Made by a program: the position numbers and the translations under genes
Notes under the pieces: generated by a model
Database searches by the model: none
What the model was told of the DNA's origin: nothing
The model's input: only the letters and a program-made list of their open reading frames with translations
Part shown: positions 33,367 through 45,101 of the stretch, one piece after another
How positions within the stretch are numbered: position 1 is the stretch's first letter
How the letters are laid out: the number at the start of each line of letters is the position of its first letter
Source of the DNA: Scandinavium lactucae
Lineage (GTDB): Bacteria; Pseudomonadota; Gammaproteobacteria; Enterobacterales; Enterobacteriaceae
Assembly (NCBI RefSeq): GCF_033843265.1
Contig: NZ_JAWXRD010000040.1
Coordinates: 806,001 to 870,000, forward strand
DNA length: 64,000 bases
Direction: 5' to 3'

Positions 33367-33550
33367 TGCGATCTCAATGTGACCGTGTAACTCATTTCAG
33401 GATAACAGGTTTTTGCTGATGTGCTGAGAAGAAATCACCCTTGCCTCACAAGGCTCACGCCATCACAAAAGTAGCCTACTAATCCCCGTGTGCTGACTGA
33501 CGCCTTGAGGTATAATCACCCGCTTTACATCTGACTAAAAAACAGCGACT

Positions 33551-35308
33551 TTGACGATTACAAAACTTTCACGGCGCGATTTAGCCCCTGACCTTGAAGC
33601 TTATCAGACGCTGTTCGCCCAGCCTGATTTAGCCACTGAAACCGATTCCTTACCCAGCGAACTGCAGGCTCGTCTGCACTACGCGCTGGATCAATTCCTT
33701 TATCCTCAGGCTATCTCTGACATTCTGCTTGTTAAAGCCCCAGAGGAGCCGGAATACCTGCAACTGCTAGCGGATGCGACGCGCGAATTGCGAACTATCC
33801 CGTCAGCGCTGTGTGGCGTTCGCTACACGGTGAAGGGTAGCACTGTCAGTCTGACCCCCGCCTCTACGCCAGAAGACAACTTCGCAAGTCAGGGCCCGGT
33901 AATTCAGGCTGATTGGGTTGAAGCCGAGCAATTGTTCGGCTGCGTCCGCCAATTCAATGGCGAAATTACGCTCCAGCCGGGTCTGGTACATCAGGCTAAC
34001 GGCGGCGTGTTGATCCTGTCACTGCGCAGCCTGCTCTCGCAGCCACTGCTGTGGATGCGTCTGAAAAATATCGTTTCCCGCCAGCGCTTTGACTGGCTGA
34101 CCTTTGATGACGCCCGTCCCCTGCCGGTCACCATCCCCTCCATGCCGTTGTCGCTGAAGGTGATGCTGGTCGGTGAACGCGAATCTCTGGCGGATTTCCA
34201 GGAGATGGAACCGGAACTGTGCGAAAAAGCCCTCTACAGTGAATATGAGGATAATCTGCAGATAGTCGATGAAGACGCGCAGAAACTCTGGTGCCAGTGG
34301 GTGTGGCATATCGCTCGTGGCCTGAATTTACCAGGCCCCGATACTGATGCGTGGCCGCTGTTGATTCAGGAAGGCGCTCGCTACACCGGCGACCAGCAGG
34401 CATTGCCGCTGTGTCCGCTGTGGATTGGTCGCCAGCTGCGTGAAGCGGCGGCCTTCTGTGAAGGTGAACGCTTTAACGCAGAGCAATTGGCGACGATGCT
34501 TAATCAGCGTCAGTGGCGTGAAGGCTACCTTGCCGAGCGTATGCAGGACGAGATTCTGCTTGAGCAGATCCTGATTGAAACCGAAGGCGAACAGATTGGG
34601 CAGATCAACGCTCTGTCAGTGGTTGAGTTCCCGGGTCATCCACGTGCCTTTGGTGAGCCTTCACGTATCAGCTGTGTAGTGCATATTGGTGATGGCGAGT
34701 TCACTGATATTGAGCGGAAAGCGGAACTCGGCGGCAACATCCATGCCAAAGGCATGATGATCATGCAGGCGTTTCTGATGTCAGAGCTCGGGCTGGATCA
34801 ACAAATCCCCTTCTCTGCATCATTGACGTTCGAACAATCCTACAGTGAAGTGGACGGGGACAGCGCATCAATGGCTGAACTCTGTGCGCTCATCAGTGCG
34901 CTGTCGAACGTGCCGGTCAATCAGAGCCTGGCGATTACCGGTTCCGTTGATCAGTTCGGTCGTGCGCAGCCGGTCGGTGGCCTCAATGAAAAAATTGAAG
35001 GCTTCTTCGCCATCTGTCAGCAACGCGGCTTAACGGGCAAACAGGGTATCATTATTCCTGCCGCCAACGTGCGTCATCTTAGCCTCGCGCAGGATGTGCA
35101 GCAGGCCGTAGAAGCGGGTGAATTTTCACTGTGGGCGATAGATGATGTGACCGATGCCCTGCCACTCCTGACTCAGTTGATTTGGGATGGGGAAGGTCAA
35201 ACCACGCTTCTGCAAACTATTCAGGAACGTATAGCTCAGGCAAATCAGCAGGATACACGTCATCGCCCGTGGGCGTTACGCTGGATGAACTGGTTTCATT
35301 CAAACTGA
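33551..35308 (+). CDS. ycbZ: Lon-like protease YcbZ (LonH), TTG start
   Basis: 585 residues from a TTG start (protein MTITKLSRRDLAPD); E. coli uses the same TTG. The N-terminal two-thirds is a degenerate AAA-like region without a good Walker A. The C-terminal Lon protease domain carries the catalytic Ser in EVDGDSASMAELCAL near residue 436 and the Lys near 480 (PVGGLNEKIEGFF). A role in ribosome assembly/heat response has been proposed for E. coli. It lies 69 bp upstream of fabA and its end overlaps the fabA regulator sites. Confidence 0.95.
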   Translation: MTITKLSRRDLAPDLEAYQTLFAQPDLATETDSLPSELQARLHYALDQFLYPQAISDILLVKAPEEPEYLQLLADATRELRTIPSALCGVRYTVKGSTVSLTPASTPEDNFASQGPVIQADWVEAEQLFGCVRQFNGEITLQPGLVHQANGGVLILSLRSLLSQPLLWMRLKNIVSRQRFDWLTFDDARPLPVTIPSMPLSLKVMLVGERESLADFQEMEPELCEKALYSEYEDNLQIVDEDAQKLWCQWVWHIARGLNLPGPDTDAWPLLIQEGARYTGDQQALPLCPLWIGRQLREAAAFCEGERFNAEQLATMLNQRQWREGYLAERMQDEILLEQILIETEGEQIGQINALSVVEFPGHPRAFGEPSRISCVVHIGDGEFTDIERKAELGGNIHAKGMMIMQAFLMSELGLDQQIPFSASLTFEQSYSEVDGDSASMAELCALISALSNVPVNQSLAITGSVDQFGRAQPVGGLNEKIEGFFAICQQRGLTGKQGIIIPAANVRHLSLAQDVQQAVEAGEFSLWAIDDVTDALPLLTQLIWDGEGQTTLLQTIQERIAQANQQDTRHRPWALRWMNWFHSN

Positions 35309-35319
35309 TCGGACTTGTT
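35303..35319. promoter_or_regulatory. FadR operator of fabA
   Basis: AACTGATCGGACTTGTT matches the FadR consensus (AACTGGTCNGACNNGTT) closely. FadR activates fabA in E. coli. Confidence 0.75.
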
Positions 35320-35320
35320 C

Positions 35321-35338
35321 AGCGTACACGTGTTAGCT
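35321..35338. promoter_or_regulatory. FabR operator of fabA
   Basis: AGCGTACACGTGTTAGCT is a near-palindrome like the FabR sites of fabA and fabB. FabR represses in response to unsaturated acyl chains. Confidence 0.7.
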
Positions 35339-35377
35339 ATCCTGCGTCGCGAACTCAAAATAAGGCTTACTGAAAAC

Positions 35378-35896
35378 ATGGTAGATAAACGCGAATCCTA
35401 TACAAAAGAAGATCTTCTTGCCTCCGGACGCGGCGAGCTGTTTGGCGAAAAAGGCCCACAGCTGCCGTCAGCCAACATGCTGATGATGGACCGTGTCGTT
35501 AAAATGTCCGAAACAGGCGGTAACTTCGATAAAGGCTACGTGGAAGCAGAACTGGATATCAATCCAGACCTGTGGTTCTTCGGTTGCCACTTCATTGGTG
35601 ACCCGGTAATGCCTGGCTGCCTCGGCCTTGATGCCATGTGGCAGCTGGTTGGTTTCTATCTGGGCTGGCTCGGCGGTGAAGGCAAAGGCCGTGCGCTGGG
35701 CGTGGGTGAAGTGAAATTCACCGGTCAGATCCTGCCGACCGCGAAAAAAGTGACCTATCGTATCCACTTCAAACGCGTTATCAACCGTCGTCTGATTCTG
35801 GGTATCGCGGATGGTGAAGTGCTGGTTGACGGTCATCGCATCTATGAAGCGACCGACCTGAAGGTTGGCCTGTTCCAGGACACCTCTGCGTTCTAA
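35378..35896 (+). CDS. fabA: 3-hydroxydecanoyl-ACP dehydratase/isomerase
   Basis: 172 residues from MVDKRESYTKEDLL. It dehydrates 3-hydroxydecanoyl-ACP and isomerises trans-2 to cis-3-decenoyl-ACP, the branch point to unsaturated fatty acids. The hot-dog fold active site is visible: His in WFFGCHFIGDPVMPG near residue 71 and Asp in CLGLDAMWQ near 85. Overlapping FadR and FabR sites lie upstream, inside the end of ycbZ. Confidence 0.98.
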   Translation: MVDKRESYTKEDLLASGRGELFGEKGPQLPSANMLMMDRVVKMSETGGNFDKGYVEAELDINPDLWFFGCHFIGDPVMPGCLGLDAMWQLVGFYLGWLGGEGKGRALGVGEVKFTGQILPTAKKVTYRIHFKRVINRRLILGIADGEVLVDGHRIYEATDLKVGLFQDTSAF

Positions 35897-35932
35897 TTCG
35901 TTTCATTGCCCTTCAGGGCTTTCAGAAACGGC

Positions 35933-35965
35933 GAAGCCTCTGCATGCAGAGGCTTCTTTGTTTTA
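35933..35965. terminator. Bidirectional terminator between fabA and rmf
   Basis: GAAGCCTCTGCA and its complement form a 12-bp perfect stem, with a T-rich tail on the plus side. The two genes converge here. Confidence 0.88.
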
Positions 35966-35976
35966 AAGAGACAGCA

Positions 35977-36144
35977 TCAGGCGATAACTGCCCTGTCCTC
36001 CATGGCTTCTCGCCAGCCTCCCAGCCAGTGTGACCTTTGATTTAAGGTCTGATAAGGACAGATTTCTTTTGATTTACCAGCGATGCCAGCCTGGTATCCA
36101 CGTTGATGTGCCCGTTCCAGGCGATCACGTTTTTGTCTCTTCAT
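35977..36144 (-). CDS. rmf: Ribosome modulation factor
   Basis: 55 residues, translated directly: begins MKRQKRDRLERAHQRGYQAG, contains CPYQTLNQRSHWLGGWREA, ends DRAVIA. It matches E. coli RMF over its whole length with few changes. RMF converts 70S ribosomes into 100S dimers in stationary phase. It lies in the conserved place between fabA and pqiC. Confidence 0.97.
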   Translation of the reverse strand: MKRQKRDRLERAHQRGYQAGIAGKSKEICPYQTLNQRSHWLGGWREAMEDRAVIA

Positions 36145-36351
36145 GCCTCGTTTCCCTCATTTTTTGATCTGGTGGAAAAGAAAACAATGGTCACCAAATG
36201 TGCAACCACACATTAGGGATAACCTGAATCGGGCGCAGCGTCAATGCGCAAAATTCACGCCAGTGTCATATTTGTGAGCTACTCAGAAGTTCATTTGTAC
36301 AAAAAGTGTGAAGCGGCACAACTAACCGCCTGAGGCCAAATGCAAAAAAAA

Positions 36352-36377
36352 CCGCAGCAGAAAATTGTCTGCTGCGG
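36352..36377 (-). terminator. pqi operon terminator
   Basis: CCGCAGCAG pairs with CTGCTGCGG, and on the minus strand a run of T follows. It ends the pqiABC operon. Confidence 0.88.
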
Positions 36378-36399
36378 CTTTAACGGTGATGAATTTTAC

Positions 36400-36966
36400 T
36401 TATGGCAAGCGATTCATCGACTGAGCAATCGCGGCGGCTTCCTGACTCCAGGCCTGCGCCAACGTTTTTACCATCGCATCATAACCGTCCTGCTGTTGCT
36501 TGATTTCGATGTGGAATGGACGCTTGATAAGCTGCCCCTGATGGTTCAGAAGCCACTCACCGCTGACAATCACCTTCCCATCGTAACGACCATGGAAACC
36601 GCTGACATTGACGTTCAGCGTATCCTGGCTGCTGCCTAACGGCTGTGAGGCCACTACCCAGCCCGGAAGCTGGTTACTCAGGTTCGCCACCAGGGTGGTA
36701 CGCAACTGCTGATCCAGCGGGCTGGCCCACAGATTGTTATTGGCAATCACGTACTGCACGTCGCTGGTCTGATACACCACGCCGTTTCCGGCGAGGTAAT
36801 CAGGAATGCTCACTTGCTCCACCCACAGCAGCCGTCCATCCTGGCTGGTGGTGCTTTGTATTCCCGTTTGCGGGAGCGGCAGTTGATAGTACGTTTTGCT
36901 TTCAGTGCCGCTGCTGCATGCCGACAGCAGGCAGACCATCGCTACGGCGGGTAGCCATTTTTTCAT
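36400..36966 (-). CDS. pqiC: Lipoprotein PqiC (YmbA)
   Basis: 188 residues with a lipoprotein signal (MKKWLPAVAMVCLLSACSSG, lipobox LSA-C). The ABC-type transport auxiliary domain is seen in KTYYQLPLPQTG and QLRTTLVANLSNQLPGW. PqiC sits at the outer membrane and joins PqiB's needle-like tunnel. It overlaps the end of pqiB by 4 nt. Last gene of the operon. Confidence 0.95.
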   Translation of the reverse strand: MKKWLPAVAMVCLLSACSSGTESKTYYQLPLPQTGIQSTTSQDGRLLWVEQVSIPDYLAGNGVVYQTSDVQYVIANNNLWASPLDQQLRTTLVANLSNQLPGWVVASQPLGSSQDTLNVNVSGFHGRYDGKVIVSGEWLLNHQGQLIKRPFHIEIKQQQDGYDAMVKTLAQAWSQEAAAIAQSMNRLP

Positions 36967-38603
36967 TGTTTTGCCCTCTTCGGCTGCGGATCCTTTTTAT
37001 CCTTCGCTTCGAACACCAGTGCGTTGCTCTTATCGTTGAGCGTCTTCAGTACCGGCTGGAGTTCACGCAGGACCTGATCCAGACGCTGCATATCACCGAC
37101 CATCTTGTTGTAGGCCGCGGAACCCGGCTGGAAGCCCTGCATACTGCGGTTCAGCTCACGCAGCGTTTTCTGCATGTCGGCTGGCAGGTCCTGCATCGAC
37201 TGGCTGGCGGTAATCTTATTCAGATTATCCAGTGTAGCCTGCATATGCTTCATGGTAGTCTGGCTTTCTTGCAGCGTACTGGTTGCCTGCTGTAACAGCG
37301 GGTTCAACGGCAGGTTGTTGATCTTATCGAGAGCATCCATCAGACGCTGTTGAATCTGCGCCAGGCCACCACTCACGGTTGGAATGATGGCGAAGCCGCC
37401 GAATTCACGGAACTTGCCGCGCGGTTCAGCCTTCGGATAGAAATCGAGATCGATATACAACGCGCCGGTGACCAGATTCCCTGACTTCAGAGAACCCCGC
37501 AGTCCCCGGTCAATCAGGGTATCCAGATGTTTACGAATATCCGGATCGCCGCCGAGCTGATTAATCAGGCGTTCGGGCTCGATACGCACCTGGACCGGAA
37601 TGCGATAATCGTCATTCAGACGCTGATGCAGCCCTGGAATAAAGAACGGCACTTTACCGACAGTCCCGAGGCGAATACCGCGGAATTCTACCGGTGCGCC
37701 AGGCTGAAGGCCACGAACCGAATCTTTAAAGAACATCACATAATCAATATGTTCGGTGTACATCGCATCCTGAATGGTGCGCTGATCATCAAACAGGTGA
37801 TATTCCGTTTTATTCGCCACCGGCTCGCCGAGTTCCTGCCCTTCCGGCACGTCAAAGCTCACGCCTCCGCCAAACAGAGTGGCCAGCGATCCCATCTCGA
37901 CACGCATCCCGGCCGAGGTCAGATCCACCGCAATGCCGCTGTCTTTCCAGAAGCGTACGTTGGTGGTCACCAGTCGATCGTTCGGCGCATTGATAAACAG
38001 CTGATAACTGATAGTGCGTTTTTCCGCATTAAAGCTGCTGGTTTCCACCGAGCCTACGCGATAACCGCGGAAAAGGACTGGATCACCTGGAGAGAGTTGT
38101 CCTGCCTTTTTGCTTTCGAGGTTTATGCGGATGCCTTTCGCATCTGGCGGTGCCAGCGGCGGCGCATCCAGCAGCGAGAACTGGGCAGGCTGAGCGCCCT
38201 TTTTACCCGGTTGCAGTTCGATGTACGCCCCCGACAGCAACGTGCCAAGGCCGCTGATCCCTTCGCGCCCTACCTGTGGTTTGACCACCCAGAACACGGA
38301 ATCGCCATGCAGCAGTTTTTCCATGCCGGTGTTTAGACGCGCCTTAATTTCGACGTGCGTCAGGTCATCAGTCAAGGTGGTACTTTCCACCACGCCGACG
38401 TCTACGCTGCGGCTCTTAATGCGGGTTTTTCCGCCTTCAATACCCTCTGCGTTGGTCGTCATCAGCGTCACTTCCGGGCCCTGATGGCTGTAGTGATAAA
38501 AGATTATCCAGGCACCGATCAGTGCGGTGACGATGGGAAAGATCCACACCGGCGACCAGTTCTTCACCTTCTGCACTTTGGCCTCTCCACTCTTATTTTC
38601 CAT
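36963..38603 (-). CDS. pqiB: MCE-domain transport protein PqiB
   Basis: 546 residues from MENKSGEAKVQKVKNWSP, as in E. coli; the frame is open 12 codons upstream. One N-terminal transmembrane helix (VWIFPIVTALIGAWIIFYHYS), three MCE domains (GPEVTLMTTNAEGIEGG..., GQLSPGDPVLFRGYRVGSV, GLQPGAPVEFRGIRLGTV), then a long helical C-terminus. PqiB hexamers stack into a tube spanning the periplasm for lipid transport. Its ATG follows the pqiA stop by one base. Confidence 0.97.
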   Translation of the reverse strand: MENKSGEAKVQKVKNWSPVWIFPIVTALIGAWIIFYHYSHQGPEVTLMTTNAEGIEGGKTRIKSRSVDVGVVESTTLTDDLTHVEIKARLNTGMEKLLHGDSVFWVVKPQVGREGISGLGTLLSGAYIELQPGKKGAQPAQFSLLDAPPLAPPDAKGIRINLESKKAGQLSPGDPVLFRGYRVGSVETSSFNAEKRTISYQLFINAPNDRLVTTNVRFWKDSGIAVDLTSAGMRVEMGSLATLFGGGVSFDVPEGQELGEPVANKTEYHLFDDQRTIQDAMYTEHIDYVMFFKDSVRGLQPGAPVEFRGIRLGTVGKVPFFIPGLHQRLNDDYRIPVQVRIEPERLINQLGGDPDIRKHLDTLIDRGLRGSLKSGNLVTGALYIDLDFYPKAEPRGKFREFGGFAIIPTVSGGLAQIQQRLMDALDKINNLPLNPLLQQATSTLQESQTTMKHMQATLDNLNKITASQSMQDLPADMQKTLRELNRSMQGFQPGSAAYNKMVGDMQRLDQVLRELQPVLKTLNDKSNALVFEAKDKKDPQPKRAKQ

Positions 38604-38604
38604 G

Positions 38605-39861
38605 TTATTGCTTTTCCTCATGGCTTGATTCTGGCTCACGATCCCATAACAGACGCGGATCGAAGGTCATGGCGGAGAACATTGTCATCACGACCACCAG
38701 CGCAAACATCACTGCTCCAATCGCCGGATAGATATTCATTAACCCTCCCATGCGTACCAGTGCTGACAGCACTGCTATCACAAAGACATCAATCATTGAC
38801 CAGCGGCCAACGAATTCAACCACCTCATACAGCAAATGCAGCCGCTCGCTGTCTCGCTTCCCTTTCCCGTTGGCATTCCAGCACAGCCAGGCGATGGCGA
38901 TCATTTTCAGCGTCGGCACCATAATACTGGCAATAAATATCACCATGGCGACCGGATAGGACCCTTCACTCCAGATCAATATGACACCCGCGATAATGGT
39001 CGAGGGCATTTTATCGCCCAACAGATCCGTAATCATGATCGGCATAATATTGGCAGGAAAGTAGAGAAGAATAGAGGTCACTAACAGTGCCAGCGTCCAC
39101 TGTACGCTGTTTTTACGCCTGACCGTGCCCTTTGATTCACAGCGCGGACATACGTGCTGGTCAGCAGGCAAAATGGCCGTGCAGCAGGTGCAGGACCGTA
39201 GGCCTTGCTGAATGCCCGGCACGCCTACTTTTAGCGGCTGCTCCAGTTTCGGCATCGGGGCGATATCTTCCCACAGCCAGCGGCGGTCAACGCACTGAAA
39301 GGCGCGCAGCTGTAGCAAACAGAACAGACACCAGGGGATAAAACTGCTGCCGACACCGACATCGCCGTAAGCCATCAGCTTCACAAAGCTGACTAATACT
39401 CCGGCGAGAAATATTTCCGCCATTCCCCAGCTTTTTAAATGGAACAGGATGCGGGCAAGAAAGGCCTGGATTTTTTCCGGCAGCGGCACCCGATTGACCA
39501 GCAAGATAATGGTCAGCAGGCAAAACGCCGGGACCAACTGGACAAACAGCAGGAAAAAGGTGCCGAGGCTGGCGTAGTCTTCGGTGAATAATACGCGGGG
39601 AATTTCCAGCAGTTCGACTTCACTGTTAATTCCGCCCACGCTCATATTGACGAAGGGAAACAGGTTAGCGAGCAGCAGCATGAACAGCGCCACCAGCGCA
39701 TAGGCGGTGGGCCGCTGTCGCGGCTCATCCCATTCCGTGGTAAGCGTTGTGTGACAACGAGGACACAACGCTTTGTGGCGGTGCTCAAGGTGCGGTAACG
39801 CCACCAGCATATCGCATTGTGGGCACAGAATGTGCCCGGTCGCAGGGTGATGCTCGCACAT
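38605..39861 (-). CDS. pqiA: Inner membrane protein PqiA
   Basis: 418 residues from MCEHHPATGHILC. Two zinc-ribbon-like segments (CPQCDMLVALP / CPRCHTTL and CTCCTAILPADQHVCPRC) each precede a four-helix membrane block. PqiA is the membrane partner of PqiB. The operon is inducible by paraquat through SoxRS and is RpoS-dependent in E. coli. It is 14 bp from uup and probably shares transcripts with it. Confidence 0.96.
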   Translation of the reverse strand: MCEHHPATGHILCPQCDMLVALPHLEHRHKALCPRCHTTLTTEWDEPRQRPTAYALVALFMLLLANLFPFVNMSVGGINSEVELLEIPRVLFTEDYASLGTFFLLFVQLVPAFCLLTIILLVNRVPLPEKIQAFLARILFHLKSWGMAEIFLAGVLVSFVKLMAYGDVGVGSSFIPWCLFCLLQLRAFQCVDRRWLWEDIAPMPKLEQPLKVGVPGIQQGLRSCTCCTAILPADQHVCPRCESKGTVRRKNSVQWTLALLVTSILLYFPANIMPIMITDLLGDKMPSTIIAGVILIWSEGSYPVAMVIFIASIMVPTLKMIAIAWLCWNANGKGKRDSERLHLLYEVVEFVGRWSMIDVFVIAVLSALVRMGGLMNIYPAIGAVMFALVVVMTMFSAMTFDPRLLWDREPESSHEEKQ

Positions 39862-39875
39862 GAACGTTCCTCTCA

Positions 39876-41780
<1,905 letters not shown>

Positions 41781-41792
41781 TTATTCTTTCCT

Positions 41793-43898
41793 TCAGGCTG
41801 CAGTAATCAGCCAGCAGTTATGGATCTGACGGTTACGGGCAAAATCAGGCGAAAGCGTTTTTTGAGTAATTTCTTCTGCTTTCAGGCCCAGTTTTGCCAT
41901 GCCGTCGCTATCGAGTTTGAAGCCACGCTTGTTGTTGGAGAACATGATCGTGCCGCCTTTACGCAGCAAGCGTTTCAGATCGGCCATCAGTTTCAGGTGA
42001 TCGCGCTGCACGTCAAACGTATCTTCCATGCGCTTGGAGTTAGAGAAAGTCGGCGGATCGATGAAGATCAGGTCAAACTGTTCGTCCGCATCACGCAGCC
42101 AGCCGAGCACATCTGCCTGCAACAGACGATGTGGACGCCCGGTCAGACCATTGAGACGCAGGTTACGTTCAGCCCATTCCAGATAAGTACGCGACATATC
42201 CACGGTAGTGGTGCTACGTGCGCCGCCCAAACCTGCATGTACGCTGGCGCTGCCGGTGTAAGAGAACAGATTAAGGAAGTCTTTGCCTTTGCTCATCTGG
42301 CCCAGCATCCGGCGAGCGATACGGTGGTCAAGGAACAGGCCGGTGTCGAGATAGTCAGTCAGGTTCACCCACAGGCGCGCGTTATACTCGCTAACCTGCA
42401 TGAATTCGCCCTTCTCGCTCATTTTCTCGTACTGATTTTTACCTTTCTGACGCTCACGGGTTTTCAGCACCAGACGGTTGGCGGCAATGCCCATCACCGA
42501 AATGGTCGCGGCAATCACATCGAACAAACGCTGACGCGCTTTGGTCGCATCCACGGTTTTCGGCGGAGCATATTCCTGAACCACCACCCACTCACCATAG
42601 CGATCGACCGCCACGTTGTATTCCGGCAGGTCGGCATCATACACACGGTAACACTCAATGCCTTCCTGACGCGCCCATTTCTCAAGCTTCTTGAGGTTTT
42701 TGCGCAGACGGTTGGCGTAATCATCGGCCAGCATCACCGTAGCGGTGCCATCGGTTTCGGCCAGATGATAGTTTTTCTGTACGCAGTCCAGTGGGCCGTT
42801 CTTAGCTTTGAACTGGCGCTCGGCGCGCAGTTGCAGACAACTCAGCAGCTCTGGAGAGGCGCTGAACAGCGACAGGTTCCAGCCGCCGAACTGGGTTTTC
42901 ATCAAGCGACCCAGCAGGTTGTGCAGGGCAATCAGGGCCGGTTCGCTGTCCAGACGTTCACCGTAAGGCGGGTTACTGATAACCGTGCCATATGGGCCTT
43001 TCGGCAGCGGATTGCTGAGCTTAGCAACGTCTTTGACTTCGAAGGTGACGAGATCGGCAATGCCTGCCCGGCGGGCGTTGCTGCGTGCGCGCTCAATCAC
43101 GCGGCTGTCGATGTCAGAACCGTAGAAGTGGGATTCGTAAGCGGCAAGCCCGGCACGAGCGCGCGTCTGTGCCTCAGCTTTCACTTCCTGCCAGACCGCT
43201 TCGTCATGCTGTGCCCAGCCGCTAAAGCCCCAGTGACCACGGTGCAGGCCCGGTGCCCGGTCGGTCGCCAGCATCGCGGCTTCAATCAGCAATGTACCGG
43301 AACCACACATCGGGTCGAGCATCGGGGTACCCGGCTGCCAGCCGGAACGCATCACGATGGCCGCCGCCAGCGTTTCTTTGATGGGTGCAATACCCGTCGC
43401 GTCACGATAGCCACGCAGATGCAGACCTTCGCCACTCAGGTCGAGGGAGATGTACGCGACTTCTTTATTCAGACGCACGTTGATGCGTACGTCCGGATTT
43501 TCTTTATCGACGTTCGGTCGCGGCAGATTTTTACGGGTGAACGCATCGACGATGGCGTCTTTCACCTTCAGCGCCCCATACTGGCTGTTACGAATTTCTT
43601 CGTTCACGCCGCTGAAGTGCACGGCAAAGGTCGCGTCCTGATTGAACATCTCTGTCCAGTTGATGGCCTGCACGCCAAGGTACAGGTCCAGATCGCTGTA
43701 AACCTTGCACTCGGTGAGTGGCATCATGATACGGGACGCCAGGCGGCTCCACATCAGGCTCTGATAGAGCAGTCGCGTGTCTCCTTCAAAATGGACACCA
43801 CCCTGAACCACCTGACACGCCGTAGCGCCCAGGTTTTCCAGTTCAGTTTTTAACAGCTCTTCCAGCCCACGGGCCGTACTGGCAAACAGAGAATTCAT
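41793..43898 (-). CDS. rlmL: Fused 23S rRNA m2G2445/m7G2069 methyltransferase
   Basis: 701 residues from MNSLFASTARGLEELL; the frame extends 19 codons upstream. The N-terminal RlmL half has a THUMP domain and a methyltransferase with LDPMCGSGTLLIEAA and NPPYGERL near residue 310. The C-terminal RlmK half has FLNLFSYTGSASVHAGLGGA and DPPTFSNS. It modifies G2445 and G2069 of 23S rRNA. It lies 12 bp upstream of uup and is divergent from ycbX. A 677-codon frame opposite it is a shadow. Confidence 0.97.
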   Translation of the reverse strand: MNSLFASTARGLEELLKTELENLGATACQVVQGGVHFEGDTRLLYQSLMWSRLASRIMMPLTECKVYSDLDLYLGVQAINWTEMFNQDATFAVHFSGVNEEIRNSQYGALKVKDAIVDAFTRKNLPRPNVDKENPDVRINVRLNKEVAYISLDLSGEGLHLRGYRDATGIAPIKETLAAAIVMRSGWQPGTPMLDPMCGSGTLLIEAAMLATDRAPGLHRGHWGFSGWAQHDEAVWQEVKAEAQTRARAGLAAYESHFYGSDIDSRVIERARSNARRAGIADLVTFEVKDVAKLSNPLPKGPYGTVISNPPYGERLDSEPALIALHNLLGRLMKTQFGGWNLSLFSASPELLSCLQLRAERQFKAKNGPLDCVQKNYHLAETDGTATVMLADDYANRLRKNLKKLEKWARQEGIECYRVYDADLPEYNVAVDRYGEWVVVQEYAPPKTVDATKARQRLFDVIAATISVMGIAANRLVLKTRERQKGKNQYEKMSEKGEFMQVSEYNARLWVNLTDYLDTGLFLDHRIARRMLGQMSKGKDFLNLFSYTGSASVHAGLGGARSTTTVDMSRTYLEWAERNLRLNGLTGRPHRLLQADVLGWLRDADEQFDLIFIDPPTFSNSKRMEDTFDVQRDHLKLMADLKRLLRKGGTIMFSNNKRGFKLDSDGMAKLGLKAEEITQKTLSPDFARNRQIHNCWLITAA

Positions 43899-43991
43899 AT
43901 CGTCACTTATTACTCGCAGAAAATTGTTGCGCATTATAGCGAATCTGGGCTTCATATAGGGCGACTTTTTTCAAACGCAGGGGATTGCGGA

Positions 43992-45101
43992 ATGGCGACG
44001 TTGGGAAAGCTCTATATTCACCCGGTAAAATCTATGCGCGGGATCGGTGTCACTCACGCGTTGGCTGACATAAGCGGTATGGCTTTTGACCGTATTTTTA
44101 TGGTCACCGAGCCAGACGGCACCTTCATTACCGCCCGTCAGTATCCGCAGATGGTGCGCTTTACACCGGTGCCGATGCATGATGGTTTGCACCTCACCGC
44201 TCCTGATGGCAGCGTGGCGATGGTGCGTTTTGCTGATTTTACCGCTGACGCCGCACCAACCGAAGTCTGGGGCAACCATTTCTCCGCATTCATCGCGCCC
44301 GCAGATATTAATCAGTGGCTGTCGGTCTTCTTTAAGCGCGATGTCCAGCTGCGCTGGGTCGGCCCCGAGCCTACGCGTCGGGTAAAACGTTATGACGCTG
44401 TACCGCTCTCATTCGCTGACGGTTTCCCCTATCTGTTGACCACCGAAGCCTCGCTACGCGACCTGCAAAATCGCTGCCCGGCCAGCGTGCAAATGGAACA
44501 GTTCCGCCCCAATCTGGTGGTCACCGGAACCCGGGCGTGGGAAGAAGATGGCTGGAAAGTGGTTCGCATCGGCGACGTGGTCTTTGATGTGGTCAAACCT
44601 TGCAGCCGCTGCATCTTTACCACTGTCAGCCCGGAGCGCGGACAAAAACACCCGGCTGGTGAACCGCTGGCTACCTTACAACAATTCCGTACTGCCCAGG
44701 ATAACGGCGACGTCGATTTTGGTCAGAACCTGATTGCCCGCAACAGCGGCGTGGTTCGCGTCGGCGATGAAGTGGAAATTCTCTCCACCGGCCCGGGCAA
44801 AGTCTATGGGGCTGGCGCAACGGAAGAGATGCTGGAGGTTGAGACCGCGCAGGACGCGGTGGTTGATATTGACTGGCAGGGCAAGGTGTTCAAAGGAAAC
44901 AATCAGCAGGTATTACTGGAACAGCTGGAACAACAAGGGATTCGCGTACCTTATTCCTGTCGGGCCGGTATTTGCGGAAGTTGCAGGATTACGTTGGTTG
45001 AGGGAGAGGTGAGCCCGATGAAGCAAAGCGCAGTGGCAGACGATGGTACTATCCTGTCCTGCAGCTGCGTTCCGAAAACCGCGCTGCGACTGGCGCGTTA
45101 A
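43992..45101 (+). CDS. ycbX: MOSC and 2Fe-2S protein YcbX
   Basis: 369 residues. N-terminal MOSC beta-barrel and core (LYIHPVKSMRGI, DRIFMVTEPDGTFITARQYPQ), with the Mo-cofactor-binding Cys in PCSRCIFTTV near residue 205. A C-terminal plant-type ferredoxin domain has CRAGICGSCRIT and a final Cys in LSCSCVPK. E. coli YcbX detoxifies N-hydroxylated bases such as 6-hydroxylaminopurine. Its last 4 bases overlap those of convergent zapC. Confidence 0.96.
   Translation: MATLGKLYIHPVKSMRGIGVTHALADISGMAFDRIFMVTEPDGTFITARQYPQMVRFTPVPMHDGLHLTAPDGSVAMVRFADFTADAAPTEVWGNHFSAFIAPADINQWLSVFFKRDVQLRWVGPEPTRRVKRYDAVPLSFADGFPYLLTTEASLRDLQNRCPASVQMEQFRPNLVVTGTRAWEEDGWKVVRIGDVVFDVVKPCSRCIFTTVSPERGQKHPAGEPLATLQQFRTAQDNGDVDFGQNLIARNSGVVRVGDEVEILSTGPGKVYGAGATEEMLEVETAQDAVVDIDWQGKVFKGNNQQVLLEQLEQQGIRVPYSCRAGICGSCRITLVEGEVSPMKQSAVADDGTILSCSCVPKTALRLAR

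Noticed and set aside
41820..43853. 677-codon open frame on the plus strand
   Set aside because: It is the exact antisense of rlmL. It has no domain signal and is a codon-bias shadow.
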